64,000 bases of DNA. Source: Alnus glutinosa. Lineage: Eukaryota > Streptophyta > Magnoliopsida > Fagales > Betulaceae. Numbering within the stretch: position 1 is the stretch's first letter; each line of letters opens with the position of its first letter. Made by a program: the position numbers and the translations under genes. The notes below the pieces were generated by a model, which was given only the letters and a program-made list of their open reading frames with translations, ran no database searches and was not told the DNA's origin. The stretch spans positions 21,775,654 through 21,839,653 of the forward strand of contig NC_084886.1 of assembly GCF_958979055.1 (NCBI RefSeq). Reading direction: 5' to 3'. Below are positions 11,801 through 22,820 of this stretch, in pieces.

Positions 11801-14800
11801 GGAAGATGGTGCCTCTGTGCCCTTTGTAGTGTTTGAATGAAAATGAATTATAGAAGTTTTGAGGGCCGTGAGAGGACTTTGGAGGAGATTAAATCTTTAT
11901 TTTTCAACACTTTGTATATCTATGGACAACTGCTTTTGTTTCTCTTTTGGTGATTAATTATCATATTTTCGTTTTTTTTTTTGCCCTTACTAGCTTGGTG
12001 ACTTCTTTTGTATACTTCTTGCGTACCTGAGAGCGCCTTATACTTTTAATGATATTTCGATTACTGGTAAAAAAAAAAAAAGTTTCGTATTCATGAAGAA
12101 ATCACATACCTTGGTGAGTAACCCCAAGGGGTAGTTCTATCAGTTAGGAACCACGCTTCATGTAACGGAGTCACTAATTTGAATCTCCCATTCCCCCTCC
12201 CCTCAAGGCCAATTACTTGTCAAAAAAAAAAAGTTATTACCTTGGTGAGTGGAACTTCAAGAAACAGTTTTGGGATGGTGTTTGCAGGCTAGGGTTTGCT
12301 CTCAATACCTCTTAGATCTTCTCTTCAATTCTGATTTTGTAACCATAGAGTGTGGATTCTCATACACAAGGTTCCTTTAAATAGATATGTGAATCCTAAC
12401 TAGGGTAGGACTTGAAAACCAAGTCTTACTTTAACACCAAGGCACATGCTTGTTAGGAGTTTTACTCTTTGTGCAATTAGGTCAAACACAAAAAAGTAAT
12501 TATTAGCTTGAGGGGGTTCCTGAGTGAAAATAAAACTAGCTCTAATAGGCCTATGACACTTGTCATTTCATGACTTGTTCTAGGTTACTATAATTACAAC
12601 TTATTCCACTAAAAGTTTATAATTGCACTCTAGTATTTATTTTGATTAAACAAGAGCTCCCTTAACTTCTTATAATTGCACTTGATCCCTCCATTAAATG
12701 TCCATGGTGAAATTAAAGTCAATATAAAATTTACTGTCACTTAATTTCACTATCTCTTAATTCTTGAGTCCTTGATGTAATCTCTTGATCATTCTCATAT
12801 TCTTGAAATCACATTTCATTGAGCTCTTTTAATTTTAGTAACTCCCTAATAAAATACTCAGCCTTGAGATTTAGAATAATCAATTCCCATTAAATTTATT
12901 TAAAGGGATATTTCACATCACTTTGATTTTCAATCACAGTGATTATGGATTTCATCTTGAGGAGTAGTGTTCTCACAATGCTTGATGTGATTACCCAACA
13001 CATCGAATTTTGACCATACAAGATCTCACTCCTAAATATATCAAAGTGACTTTCATGTTCGAATTCATATTCCTCTTAGGATTGAGAGTCAATGATATAA
13101 GTAGTCTCGTGAGTTCAAGTTATTCAATCGACAATAGTTTATAGAATAACAACTCATATGGTCCAGTTCAATTTATTCTAACCACACCAACATATTAATT
13201 AGAAGTCTCTACTTCCATGATCAAGATAGATCATCATGATTGATATATTATAGTCTTATCAAATAGAATGTCCAATCTCATCATTGACTATGATCTAGGA
13301 TTTATAGGTCGCATAGTATTATGGTTTAGATATTCTGTGTGATAATCTCATTAACACACATAAATGTTACAACAAATATATTTAAGGATATGCCCAATGT
13401 TCTAATTTATCTCAGAAAATAAAATTGTTTATTATTAAATAAAAAGTGTCTCAGAAAACAAATTGGGCTTTAGGGTACCATCCCTAACACTCCCTTGACA
13501 AACAAAAATCGGTTTCAGACTCGAAAATCTTTGGTTTGTTTTGGATGGTGGATCTCAATCAATATTAGATAGGATGTATGATTATGTGGGCAATCATAGG
13601 CACTCCTTTTTTTTTTGTTTGGTCAATTTCATATTTTTTTTTTTATTGGCAAAAAAAAAAAAAAAAAAGGAGAGAAAAAGGACATGCTATTGGGTCTTGG
13701 ATTTTCAGGGTGCAAGTTCTCACTATCTGCTATTGGGGAAAGTGTCTAAGCAGGATGCAATAAGTAGCTGCAATTTGTTGTAGTACATTCATCACAAAAA
13801 TTGAATTTCATTTTAATTTATCTGATTGGTGCTTCTGCTATCTGATATGTCCGTTGCTACTTAATTTCACTTATTGTTGTTTAGTGAAATAAGGGAGTTA
13901 GCATGTCATTGTTGGCACTGTTTGGCGCACTGAATGAGATAATTGATTTTTAGGATCCCACTTTTAATATTATAGAAAGATTGGTTTGGCTTTAAACACT
14001 TGCTTTCACACAATTAAGTTCATTTGCATGCCTTTTAATCCCATGAACTTGGTCCGGTCAAATTTTACATTTGCGAAATTAGCTTCTGCAATTTCATTTT
14101 CCTGCACAACTTTGTGGCAAACTTCCTGTGATCTTGCATAGCTCCACAAAATTCAAGATTTTTTACTTTGTCCTGCGTTAGTGTCTAATTAACATAATAT
14201 TGAAATGGCAGGTTGCGATGTTCATAGTTGTAGCAATGGTTTTGCGGAGGAAACCTGATGTATTAGTTAATCTATTGCCAACACTGAGAGAGAATGCCAA
14301 GTATCAAGGACATGATAGGCTTCCAATTATTATATGGATGGCAGTGCAGGTGAGTGAATAACAACGTAGCATGACTACAACAAAAGATGTTTCTTCAGGA
14401 CCAATATTACAGTTAGTTCTTTCTTTTCTCTCTTTCTTTCCTTAGTTATGCTTCTCATGCCAAATGTCAAAACTTTGTTGTGTAGTCCTGTCAAGGAGAC
14501 CTGGCTGTAGGGTTGTATGCATGGGCATGCAACCTCTTGCCTGTGGTCAGTGGCAAAAGTTGTAATACACAGTCCAGGGATCTGGTTTTGCAGCTGGTGG
14601 AGAGGTATGAAATCGAGAACTTTGCAATGTGTGGCTGTATTTATGTGTTTATTCTTCGATCTTTGTCAATTGTTGTTTATTTGATAGCAGAATTTTGTCT
14701 ACCCCTAAAGCTCGCCAAGTTCTAGTAAATAGTGCTGTTAGGAAGGGGGAGCGGTTGATACCACCCTCTGCGTTTGAGATACTCGTGCGAGTTACCTTCC

Positions 14801-15872
14801 CTGCATCTTCAGCTAGAATGAAGGTGGGTACTCTTTGGGGCATTTGCAGCATCTGAAGTTAGATGTATTATGATTAATTGCTGTATGGTCTCTTGAATTT
14901 GTGTTTCATGTAGGCTACTGAAAGGTTTGAGGCTGTTTATCCTACCCTGAAAGAGGTGGCTCTTGCTGGCTCCCCAGGAAGCAAAGCAATGAAACAAGTT
15001 TCGCAGCAGATACTGAGTTTTGCTGTCAAAGTTGCAGCAGAAAGTATGCAGACTTGAAATGACTGCCTTTCAGTAGTTTCTTTGATTTATGTCAGGGAAA
15101 ATGGATTTTATGGATAGACTTATTGTTAGCTGTTTGTCACAGGCACTCCTGAGCTATCCAAGGAAGCAACTGATATTTTCATTTGGTGCTTGACCCAAAA
15201 CGCTAATTGTTTCAAGCTGTGGGTGAGCTACTCTATTTAATACCATGAACTCTTCATTTAAAAGAAGATCGATGGCATCTCTTTTGTGATTTATTGCTTC
15301 GTCATTTGAAATTGCGGATTACTAATCTAGTCTTCTTATTGTACATTGCATGTAAATAGGATGAGGTTTATGAGGACAATATAGAAGCAAGTGTTTCTAT
15401 ATTGAAAAAACTTTCGGAGGAATGGAAGCAGCATTCTGCTAAACTCTCTTCTCTTGAACCTCTGAGGGAAACTCTCAAGAATTTTAGGAACAAGGTAGTC
15501 TTCTATTATTGTTGATGTTGTTTTGAATGTTTTACTAATTGTATTACCTACAAAATTAAATGGTTCGTATAATTAGATGATTCGCCTAATTATACAGAAT
15601 ATGGTTAAACTCACTTTGATTGTCAACTTTGCGTGTAGAATGAGAAAGCATTGGCTAGTGAGGCAGGTGCTGCTCACCATGCACCGCTCTTCAAGGACGC
15701 AGACAAATATTGTAAGGGAATATTGGGAAGGGCATCACGTGGCAGTTGGTGCATGCGAAGCGTGGCCTTCGCTTCATTATCATTGCCTTTGCTGTTGGTG
15801 CTGCTGTCAAACATGGAGTCTTTGGAGTGGAAGAAACTATCAGTGGCTTTCAGCTCTCAACAGCCTTTCTGA
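1563..15872 (+). CDS. TMEM214-family (DUF2359) membrane protein, 10 exons
   Basis: Exons: 1563-2039, 2163-2300, 7676-7864, 14212-14349, 14486-14604, 14691-14823, 14914-15043, 15143-15222, 15360-15494, 15639-15872. All junctions are GT-AG and reading phase is kept throughout, giving 590 residues, close to the plant family length. The N-terminus (about 1-150) is hydrophilic: [10 protein letters not shown], the conserved [13 protein letters not shown] motif, then an acidic stretch and a Lys/Pro-rich stretch. The middle carries family segments such as [10 protein letters not shown] and [14 protein letters not shown]. The C-terminus has a hydrophobic helix ([13 protein letters not shown]). Animal TMEM214 sits in the ER membrane and takes part in ER-stress apoptosis; the plant role is not established. 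Introns 2 (5.4 kb) and 3 (6.3 kb) are swollen by transposons. Likely counterparts are At1g23170 and At1g70770 (from memory). The start is the first ATG of the conserved N-terminus. Confidence 0.9.
5821..5892. repeat. (TC)36 microsatellite
   Basis: A perfect dinucleotide run lies inside the Harbinger-type MITE, in an intron of the TMEM214 gene. Confidence 0.98.
6463..6551. repeat. small foldback element
   Basis: An inverted repeat of about 37 bases per arm (TTGGGAATGCTACAGT against ACTATAGCATTCCCAA) surrounds a short A/T-rich loop. It lies inside the Harbinger-type MITE, a third level of nesting in this intron. The ends resemble small plant foldback MITEs. Confidence 0.7.
7865..11528. other. 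first part of TMEM214 intron 3, no gene recognised
   Basis: No coding or structured RNA feature is supported. The sequence is AT-rich with scattered poly-A/T runs. About 8890-9770 is a more GC-balanced block with no recognisable domain. A patch at 9785-9935 contains AAGCTCTAATACCAAAATT, which resembles phrases common in plant retroelement fragments. These are probably old transposon relics. Confidence 0.5.
11645..12080 (+). mobile_element. 5'-truncated LINE tail inside the LTR
   Basis: Translation gives the extreme C-terminal zinc-binding part of plant LINE ORF2 ([15 protein letters not shown], with changes). A 3' UTR follows with the phrase TTGTATACTTCTTGCGTACC, a stretch also seen in modified form at the ends of the LINE pieces near 6780 and 47640, and then poly-A at 12069-12080. 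Classic 5' truncation. Target duplications are not clear. Confidence 0.8.
12120..12237 (+). mobile_element. tRNA-derived SINE inside the LTR
   Basis: The 118-base element starts ACCCCAAGGGGTAGTTC. It has an A-box-like segment (TAGTTCTATCAGTTAGG), a B-box-like segment (ATTTGAATCTCCC) and a poly-A tail. A perfect 13-base target duplication TACCTTGGTGAGT flanks it (12107-12119 and 12238-12250). This is the layout of a plant Pol III SINE. Confidence 0.85.
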
Positions 15873-16309
15873 GCAGGATTTCTATACATATTTGACAAGC
15901 CAGTGGTGCAAACCATCAATTTGTTTAGACTATACCCAGCATGGACAAAGTAATCCAATTTTCCCAAGTAATAAAGCGGCAGAGAAGGGCAATACTGCTT
16001 GATGGTCTGATAAAGGTCTGGGCCATCTAGGGTGAATTTGATTTTCCTCTTTTCTTTTTAAAGTTATTTAAGTACCTCTAATTAACTTTGATAGTACCAT
16101 GAAATTTTTAAAGAGATGGACACGCATGTATTTTTAGGTCATTATGTTTCAATTTGAAATAAATTTTGATGACACATTGTCATATATATGCCTTGTATTA
16201 ATGTTAGTTTTATCTGAAATCTTGATATTTAGCTGCGTTGATTGTGGTAATGTGATTGCTTTTTTTATTTTTATTTTTCACATAAACTCTCACAACAGAC
16301 CTGTTAAAT

Positions 16310-16480
16310 GAGTAATTCTAGAAGTCTTTCATGTGTTATTCTTGTGTCTTTCTAAAAATGAGGTAGCTTTTAAAATTACCATTTGATCAAAATTCAATAG
16401 TGATAAATCACAAGTCCAATTGTGATTTTAAAAGTCACTTCATTTTCGAAGGGACACAAGAGGTACTTCTAGTATTACTC
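16310..16480. mobile_element. foldback MITE, family A
   Basis: The arms are inverted copies: GAGTAATTCTAGAAG at the left and CTTCTAGTATTACTC at the right, with further pairing of TTTTAAAATTACC-type segments around a central ATCAAAATT. Relatives lie at 23922-24104, 24143-24323 and 63527-63696. No coding capacity. Confidence 0.75.
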
Positions 16481-16512
16481 ATTCTATATATTACTTGGAA
16501 GTTGCTGGGAAT

Positions 16513-16855
16513 TAGGAGTGACAATTCATGTTTGTGTATCTGATTTGGGTCATGACGATACATAGGTATAAGATTATATATGTTAATTTTAATCAGATCC
16601 ATTCAATTAAACGGGTTAGACCTTTTAATCCTAACTCGATAATTTCATTTTGGGTTTGCGAATTGTGTCAAAAATTGTTTGTCCTTATGACGCATGTTGA
16701 ATTCGAGTCATGTCAAAATATGAGTATAAGATTATACAAATCAATTTTAACTTGACTCATTTAATTAAATGAGTCAGAATCCTCAACCTTAACACGCTAA
16801 TTTTGTGTTGAGTTCATCTCGAGTTTAAGAGTCGTGTAAAAACTTGTCAACCCTA
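16513..16855. mobile_element. hAT-type MITE
   Basis: The ends are TAGGAGTGACAA at the left and, on the minus strand, TAGGGTTGACAAG at the right, flanked by near-matching 8-base sites CTGGGAAT and CTTGGAGT (6 of 8). This fits hAT. Diverged relatives with the phrase CATTTAATTAAA lie at about 21178-21530, 26330-26530, 30058-30415 and 52000-52310. Confidence 0.65.
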
Positions 16856-17069
16856 CTTGGAGTCCAATGTCATGCTGTCATTAGCAAAAATATATATAGT
16901 GTGTGCATTTAAATAGCACTTTCATAAGCATCTATCTCTCCATTGCGTGGAAAAAAGCTTTGTATCACAATGACAATAAGTTCCCATAGTTCCTCACAAC
17001 TAGAGAATGTTTCAAGAATTCCACTTCTTGGTTTGTCATATGATGCAAGAAATCTACGTTTCTTCAATT

Positions 17070-18227
17070 TCACTCATAATCTTCAGGTGTGGCATATGGG
17101 TACTTCAAAAATCCATTTTTGATTTTTGAAGGATCCTGCGGTTTAGACCAAGGGTATTTCATGGATGGATCCCGTGGGAATTTCCTGAAGTTCAGAAAGG
17201 GTGCCCAAAGGAGTATGCTGCACAACAGTGAGAACAAAAAAAAAAAAGGAAATAAAGTCATGAACAAAAAAAAAAAAATGTGCTTAAAAAATACTCTGGC
17301 TATCATCTGCTTGTTTCAGGTGAGCTGGAAGAGAATCTCACCCTGGAAAGAATATGAAGACAAACATAAACTGAAAATACATCTCCAAGAGGTTTCTTCT
17401 GTACCATCTTATCCTAAGCCAGTTGAGGATGATGGGCTGCAATTCCGCCAAAATATAATAAACATTATGTATGGATTTCAATTTCGGAGTACAGAAAGAT
17501 GGATCAGGATTGTCTATAATTATTTGTTCAAAGTGTAGAGAATTTGGGCAGACCACTTATGAGACTCACATGACCGCGTAAGTGAATGGACAACTCAATT
17601 TTTATTTGGTCAGAAGAGTCTCATAAATTAATGATTTCTCACAATCACCTATTCAAATTCTCTATACTTTGAGCAATTAACTGTAATGATCCTAATCTAC
17701 AAAGAGATTCAGGGAAAGAAAGTTTTCTTACTGGCATGACAATCAAGCAACCAAAGGCCACGATTCCCAATTGTATCAAAACCGAAGCCAGATCTTCCTC
17801 GTTGTTCACTCCAGTAACAGCAAAAGCTGGCTGCTCAACCTGTCAAGATGATGATACCCACAATAGTTTAGCTGGTCAACACAACAACCTGTGTTGGAAA
17901 CAAAGAAAATTTAGTGTCTTTACAGTGGCTAAAAGTGCTCCAGCTTGGATTGCCAGCGTGGCTTTCTTTAGAAAGAACTCATGGAAGGGCTTCTGGGATA
18001 TGCAGGCTGGTTTCTGAAATTGAACAGAAGTGGCTGTGATAGTCATGCATAGTATATATACAGAATCACTGAAAAAAATTCAACATGTAGGAAGAAAAGA
18101 TAAGTGCATGCACCTTCTTGGGCTTGCCATGGTGGGATGATTTGTGCTTAGCAGTGATGAAGGGAGAGGGGAGTTTGCAGTGACAGGAGGAGAGAGGAGG
18201 CAGAGCTTTGGTGATTTGAAAGCTCAT
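17070..18227 (-). CDS. ndhL: NAD(P)H-quinone oxidoreductase subunit L, chloroplastic (NdhL/CRR23), 5 exons
   Basis: Exons, in transcript order: 18227-18114, 18013-17924, 17839-17732, 17436-17342, 17217-17070. All introns are GT-AG and phase is kept, giving 184 residues (the Arabidopsis protein is about 190). NdhL is a membrane subunit of subcomplex A of the chloroplast NDH complex, which drives cyclic electron flow around photosystem I. Residues 1-38 form a Ser/Pro/Lys-rich transit peptide (MSFQITKALPPLSSCHCK). A hydrophobic stretch ends LLATVEQPAFAVTG, which may be a thylakoid-processing-like site. Two membrane helices follow (IQLGIVAFGCLIVMP and FQFMFVFIFFPGILLWAPF). The family signatures are MPPIILNWLRIRWYRRNL, FLNFRKFPRDPSMKYPW and the C-terminal KYPYATPEDYE. 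The gene lies tail-to-tail with the TMEM214 gene, as At1g70760 neighbours At1g70770 (from memory). Confidence 0.95.
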
Positions 18228-20653
18228 TTTGGAGCTCTACGTTGTGAGTGTATCTCTGCTGGAAGTTGCAGTAACTCCCGAATCCCTTCACAAACCTGTA
18301 TGCAATCAAATGAGATCATTTGTCCATAGAGCCCAGAAAAAAGAAAGAAAGAAAGAAAGAAAGACTTGTTCACAGGTGAAACAAAAGAAGCTAACTATAA
18401 TTATAAATGAACATACCAGCTTTATCTGGGATTTAATAGAAGCAATTAGCTGAGTGTCCTCCTCTATTTGCCTGCATAATTGAATCCACCCGCATTCAGT
18501 TTGAATGTGCCTACACAAAAAATAAGAAAAGAAGCTTAAATATACAGAACAAGCTATTAAAAAAACTATCAAGTCAGATGAACGGGTGTTCCCTTATCTT
18601 TTTTTACTTCAGTTTCTTGGCATAGGATGCATGAATTTTTCTCAAGGAAAGAAATATTGGAAAATAGCTATCTTAAAATATTAAGAAAATCCCACGTGGC
18701 AACTAAGGTTCATCTAGGGCCACTCATTATGGGAATAGGATCCATTTGATGACACGTCACCTTATCTTCTTCATTACTGGGGATGAATGAAAGATTATTA
18801 ACCTTCACGCCTTCACAGTTCACACAGCAACCGCAATGATCGATTCAGTGAAAATACTATTTTGGGAAAATTTCCTTAGAAGTATCTATGGTTCGACCTT
18901 CTATTAAAATATTAAATTGTTTTATAAGATTTAAAATGCGTCAAATCACTCCTTAATTTGTACCAGTATCAAATAATTCTCTCCAATACATTTTTTAACG
19001 GCGAATGAACAATGACACGTAGAGTAATTAACAAGTCATATCTAATCAAAGTTTGACACATGTAAAAATGCATGTTTGAGTTAGTATCACCACATTATTT
19101 TAAAAATGACACATAAAAAAAGATGAAAGAAAAGAAAAGGAAAAAAAAATAGAGAAATGTGGTTGGAGTGGTTTGACCACCCCCTTTGAGGTAGGGACGG
19201 TTTGGCCCTCTTTGGAGAGTGAGGTCGGTTCAACCACTACCAAAGTCCAAGTAAGGGTTGCACTACAAAAAATTTGGATGATCAAGTGCAAATGTGCGAT
19301 CCCATTTTTAGAAATAGGGTTCTAGACGATTTTAAACAAACCGTCCGAAAATAGTAATTTTCAGACGATTTGTTTAAAACCGTTTATATATTTATAAACG
19401 GTTTGAAATAAACCGTATGAAATTTTCTAATTACAGACGGTTTTGCTTCAAACCATCTAGAATTTTCTAATTCCGGACAGTTTTCTTCAAACCTTCTATT
19501 TTTTTAAGGACAATTTTAGTAAACCGTTCATATTTATTTATTTATAGACGGTTTTAAAAAAAAAAACTGTCCATAAAAGTTTAATTCTAGATGGTTTCTA
19601 AAACTGTCTAGAAAAAAAATCGTCAATAATTAGCGATTTTTTTTTTTGTAATGGTGACAGAGCCTCTATATCTTTCAGATTTCAAAGGAGGTTGTCGGAC
19701 CACCTCCAAGGGCCATTGGGATGTTGGTTGCGGTGACCACCTATAGTAGCCATCGGGGGTAATTCAGCCAGCCACCTCTAGTGGCCTTTCAAGATAGTGC
19801 ATACCCACTTTAAAGTTTGGGGATAGTTCAGCCACATTTCTTAAAGTTTTGCAGTGCTTCAATACTCTTTAGTCTGTAAAGGGAGTGTTTTGGCAACCCC
19901 CAACAACCTCTTTCTTTCTCTCTCCCTTCCTTTTTTGGATTCTCTTTTTTCTTATTTTTTTTTTATATATTTATATTTATATTTTATAAAAAAAAAAAAA
20001 TTGAAATGTGTAACGTTTTTATTGGGCTTGGCGTAGCAATCTAATAGATTCTGTTAAGTTGTAGACGAAAAATTGACTTTAGGGAGTAAGTTATTATTTT
20101 CGCCTACTACAAGGATCTCTGAATTAATTTTTATACCATATGAAGCGATTTATAAATTAGGTCAACCCACATGGACTGATTTTACATTTTTTTCTTAATA
20201 AGATTTCTTATAACTTAGTCTTTACAAATAGAAAAAGCAAGTGTTTTTCACTTGTAAAGAAACACATGACAATTAAAAGACATGTATTTCTCATATACAA
20301 ATAACACATATCAATATTAGAAGTTAATTTTTTTATAAAAAACATTTCTACAAACCAATTTCAAGAAATTTCGGTCCTTTATTATTTTGAGAATGAGTTA
20401 GCTAATATCGATTAGTGGCAATGTTAATTGTTGTCAAGGCATCAAAACAAGTGGCTTTTTCTTTAATCCAACCACCAAAAATTAGACATAGTCGAGAGAA
20501 AGCATAGGGGTAAGGTACATGTCGGTGCATTTAGAATGAAATGACATTTTTTTAATGGTCACAGCTTCATGTTTTGGTGCAATTGAGCCCAAAACCGAAT
20601 ATTTAACAACCACATGATCTTCAACAGTTCACACTCACACTTCTTTATCTTTT
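18228..20653. other. ndhL upstream region and repeat-rich spacer
   Basis: It holds the presumed promoter and 5' UTR of ndhL, a short (GAAA)n run at about 18340-18364, and a CACTA-type MITE at 19261-19653. That MITE sits inside an older repeat whose flanks carry GGTTTGACCACCCCC- and CCACCTCTAGTGG-type phrases (about 19140-19260 and 19654-19830). No gene is seen. Confidence 0.6.
19261..19653. mobile_element. CACTA-type (EnSpm) non-autonomous MITE
   Basis: The left end is CACTACAAAAAATTTGG; the right end on the minus strand is CATTACAAAAAAAAAAATCG. Inside, subterminal units of the form AGACGGTTT and AAACCGTC repeat many times in both orientations, as in CACTA subterminal regions. The flanking triplets (TTG and GTG) match imperfectly. 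Its repeat motif is unrelated to that of the large CACTA element at 54044-63306. Confidence 0.75.
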
Positions 20654-21903
20654 CCCCACAGATTTTGATATAATTTTAACAAAACTTTTCAATTAAAATA
20701 GTGGTAATTAATTAATGACTTGTTTTATATATATATATATATCTGTGTAGTAAAGTCACCGACGTAAGTGGGAAATGGAGAAACGTAGGCCATAGATGTC
20801 CCATGTGAGGATTTCGCCAAGTTTATCGAAAGTAGCTGAGAGTACTGTACATTTATCATGCCGACATCTATAGATATTGAACGGCGCACAATGTCGGACA
20901 TGCATCAAATAATAAATATTAATTCCATGTGATCAAAATCTGATTTTAGTTCATAATATAAGCTTTTCGCCAGCTGAATTGGAGTGCCTTTAATTTTAAC
21001 TTTCTCAGAATAAAAAATAAAAAATGAATAAAAAAAAGGATGAGTTTTGCTTATACTTCCTACTCATGAGATGCCTTGATGCATGTGGACCACGTACGTG
21101 TACATGTTAAATGACCAATATTATGTGCACGCTCTTCATTTATTTTAATTGCTTCTTTTTGGTGGGAATGATATATATTAAGAGTGACAATTTATATTCA
21201 CGTGTCGGGTTTAGGTCATGTTGAAGTATGAATATAAGACTAAATAGGTCAACCATAATCTGACCCGGCCATTTAATTAAACAAGTAAGAATCATCAACT
21301 CTAATCCTCTAATTTTGAATTGAGTTCGTGCATTTCGAGTTGGTGGGTTATGTCAAAAATTGCATGAAATTATATTGTATATCGGGTTTGAGTCGTGTCG
21401 AAGCATGTGTACCAATATAAGTTAATCCTAATTAACCCGACCCATTTAATTAAACGAGTCTGACTCTTCAACTCTAAAATTTTAATTTTATGTTAAGTTC
21501 ACGAATCGTGTCAAGAATTAACGACCTTAATATAAAAAGACGCCTAATTAGGATATAAAAAAAATTAAAAATTAAAAATTAAAAAAATTAAAAATTAAAA
21601 AATTAAAGTGAAGAGTTAAGCTTTTAACTTTAATATCTTCTTCTAAGATGATTTCATGCAAATATTAGAAGAAATCATGCAAATATTAGAAGAAATCATA
21701 GCGGAAGATCGCCAAAATATTGGTTATTTATGATTTATTGTCAAACTTTTGAACTCAATGGGACCCAAATGGACCCCACGACACATATAAAATACTAAAG
21801 AAGAACACAAACGTGGAATTTGAAGTGTGTCTACACCCCTTTAAAAAGAATTGCAATATGCGTAATGACATGTGACATGACGTAATAGGCTCTGATATTG
21901 CAT

Positions 21904-21910
21904 TATAAAA
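21904..21910 (+). promoter_or_regulatory. TATA box of proline-rich gene copy 1
   Basis: TATAAAA lies 44 bases upstream of the ATG at 21954. This spacing implies a very short 5' UTR. The same box and context are kept in copy 2. Confidence 0.7.
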
Positions 21911-21953
21911 GGCCAAGAGTTGTAGTTGTTTTCAACCATCAAAGAGACCAAAA

Positions 21954-22820
21954 ATGACTACCAAATACTGCCTAGTGTTGCTCCTTGGGGTGGTTCTTCT
22001 CTGCAGCACTGCCTCACTAGCTGACCACCATGAGCCTTCCAAACATGACCCCAAATCTCCAATTCACAAGCCCCATTCTCCTCCTAAACACAAACCTCCG
22101 ACCCCACTTGATCATGGGGACAAGCCATTTCCTGAACACAAACCACCTCTTAAGGGTAAGGGAGAGAAGCCTCCACCGGAGCACAAGCCACCGCATGAGG
22201 GTCACCCCGGACGCCTTTTAGTTGAAAAAAATTCACCAAGTTTGGATGGTAAACCTCCTAAGAGATCAGAAAAGCCGCCACCCTTGAAACACAAGCCACC
22301 AACCCAACTCGACAAAGAAGAGAAGCCATTCCCTGAAGACAAACCACCTCAGAAGGGTAAGGGAGAGAAGCCTCCACCAGAGCACAAGCCACCACATGAT
22401 GGTCACCCCGGACACCTTTTAGTTGAAAAAAATTCACCAAGTTTAGATGGTAAACCTCCTAAGAGATCAGAAAAGCCGCCACCTCCCAAACACAAGCCAC
22501 CAACTTCAGTGACTTCACTCGACAAAGAAGAGAAGCCGTTTCCTGAACACAAACCGCCTCCCAAGAATAAGGGATCAGACAAACCACCACACGATCATCA
22601 CCCTGGACGTCGTCTACTGGAGTCGTCTTCTCTTGAACAAAATTCACCAAGTTTGGATGGCAAAAGTCCCCATGATCATCATTATCCTGGACACCCTTCA
22701 AAGGAAGATGCCAAAGACTCTCACACCACACCTCGAAAGTTGAAGCCTCCAACCGCGCCCGAAAAGAAGCCGCCAAGCCCCTCTCACAAGCCACCCCACA
22801 AGCCTCCATCAGCGAACTGA
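21954..22820 (+). CDS. secreted proline-rich cell-wall protein, copy 1 (ENOD75/PRP-like)
   Basis: A single-exon gene of 288 residues. Residues 1-23 are a clear signal peptide (MTTKYCLVLLLGVVLLCSTA, then SLA before DHHEP). The rest is low-complexity, rich in Pro, Lys, His and Glu, with motifs such as KPPPEHKPPH, HKPP and EKPPP. A unit of about 68 residues occurs twice nearly unchanged (about 47-114 and 115-182) and a third time in diverged form; each carries LLVEKNSPSLDGKPPKRSEK. It is probably exported to the wall, and the Pro runs are likely hydroxylated, but specific function is unknown. The TATA box lies 44 bases upstream. It differs from copy 2 (30786-31652) by about nine residues. Names such as early nodulin 75-like are common for such proteins, but low complexity makes family assignment loose. 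Confidence 0.9.
   Translation: MTTKYCLVLLLGVVLLCSTASLADHHEPSKHDPKSPIHKPHSPPKHKPPTPLDHGDKPFPEHKPPLKGKGEKPPPEHKPPHEGHPGRLLVEKNSPSLDGKPPKRSEKPPPLKHKPPTQLDKEEKPFPEDKPPQKGKGEKPPPEHKPPHDGHPGHLLVEKNSPSLDGKPPKRSEKPPPPKHKPPTSVTSLDKEEKPFPEHKPPPKNKGSDKPPHDHHPGRRLLESSSLEQNSPSLDGKSPHDHHYPGHPSKEDAKDSHTTPRKLKPPTAPEKKPPSPSHKPPHKPPSAN

Larger units (their letters stand above)
11534..13489 (-). mobile_element. solo-LTR-like retroelement remnant, host to two later insertions
   Basis: The block starts TGTTGGGG and ends CCCTAACA on the plus strand, with a perfect 5-base target duplication CTCCC (11529-11533 and 13490-13494). The TG...CA ends and 5-base duplication identify an LTR unit. Read on the minus strand it begins TGTTAGGGATGG. 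A TTTAAA-containing stretch near 12375-12390 could be its TATA region on that strand. No gag-pol is present, so a solo LTR, perhaps Copia, is the best reading. Without its two inserts it is about 1.4 kb. Confidence 0.7.
15873..17069. other. intergenic space between convergent genes
   Basis: It contains the 3' UTR of the TMEM214 gene (a possible AATAAAG signal near 15968), two MITEs (16310-16480 and 16513-16855) and, next to 17069, the 3' UTR of the minus-strand ndhL gene. No other gene is seen. Confidence 0.6.
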
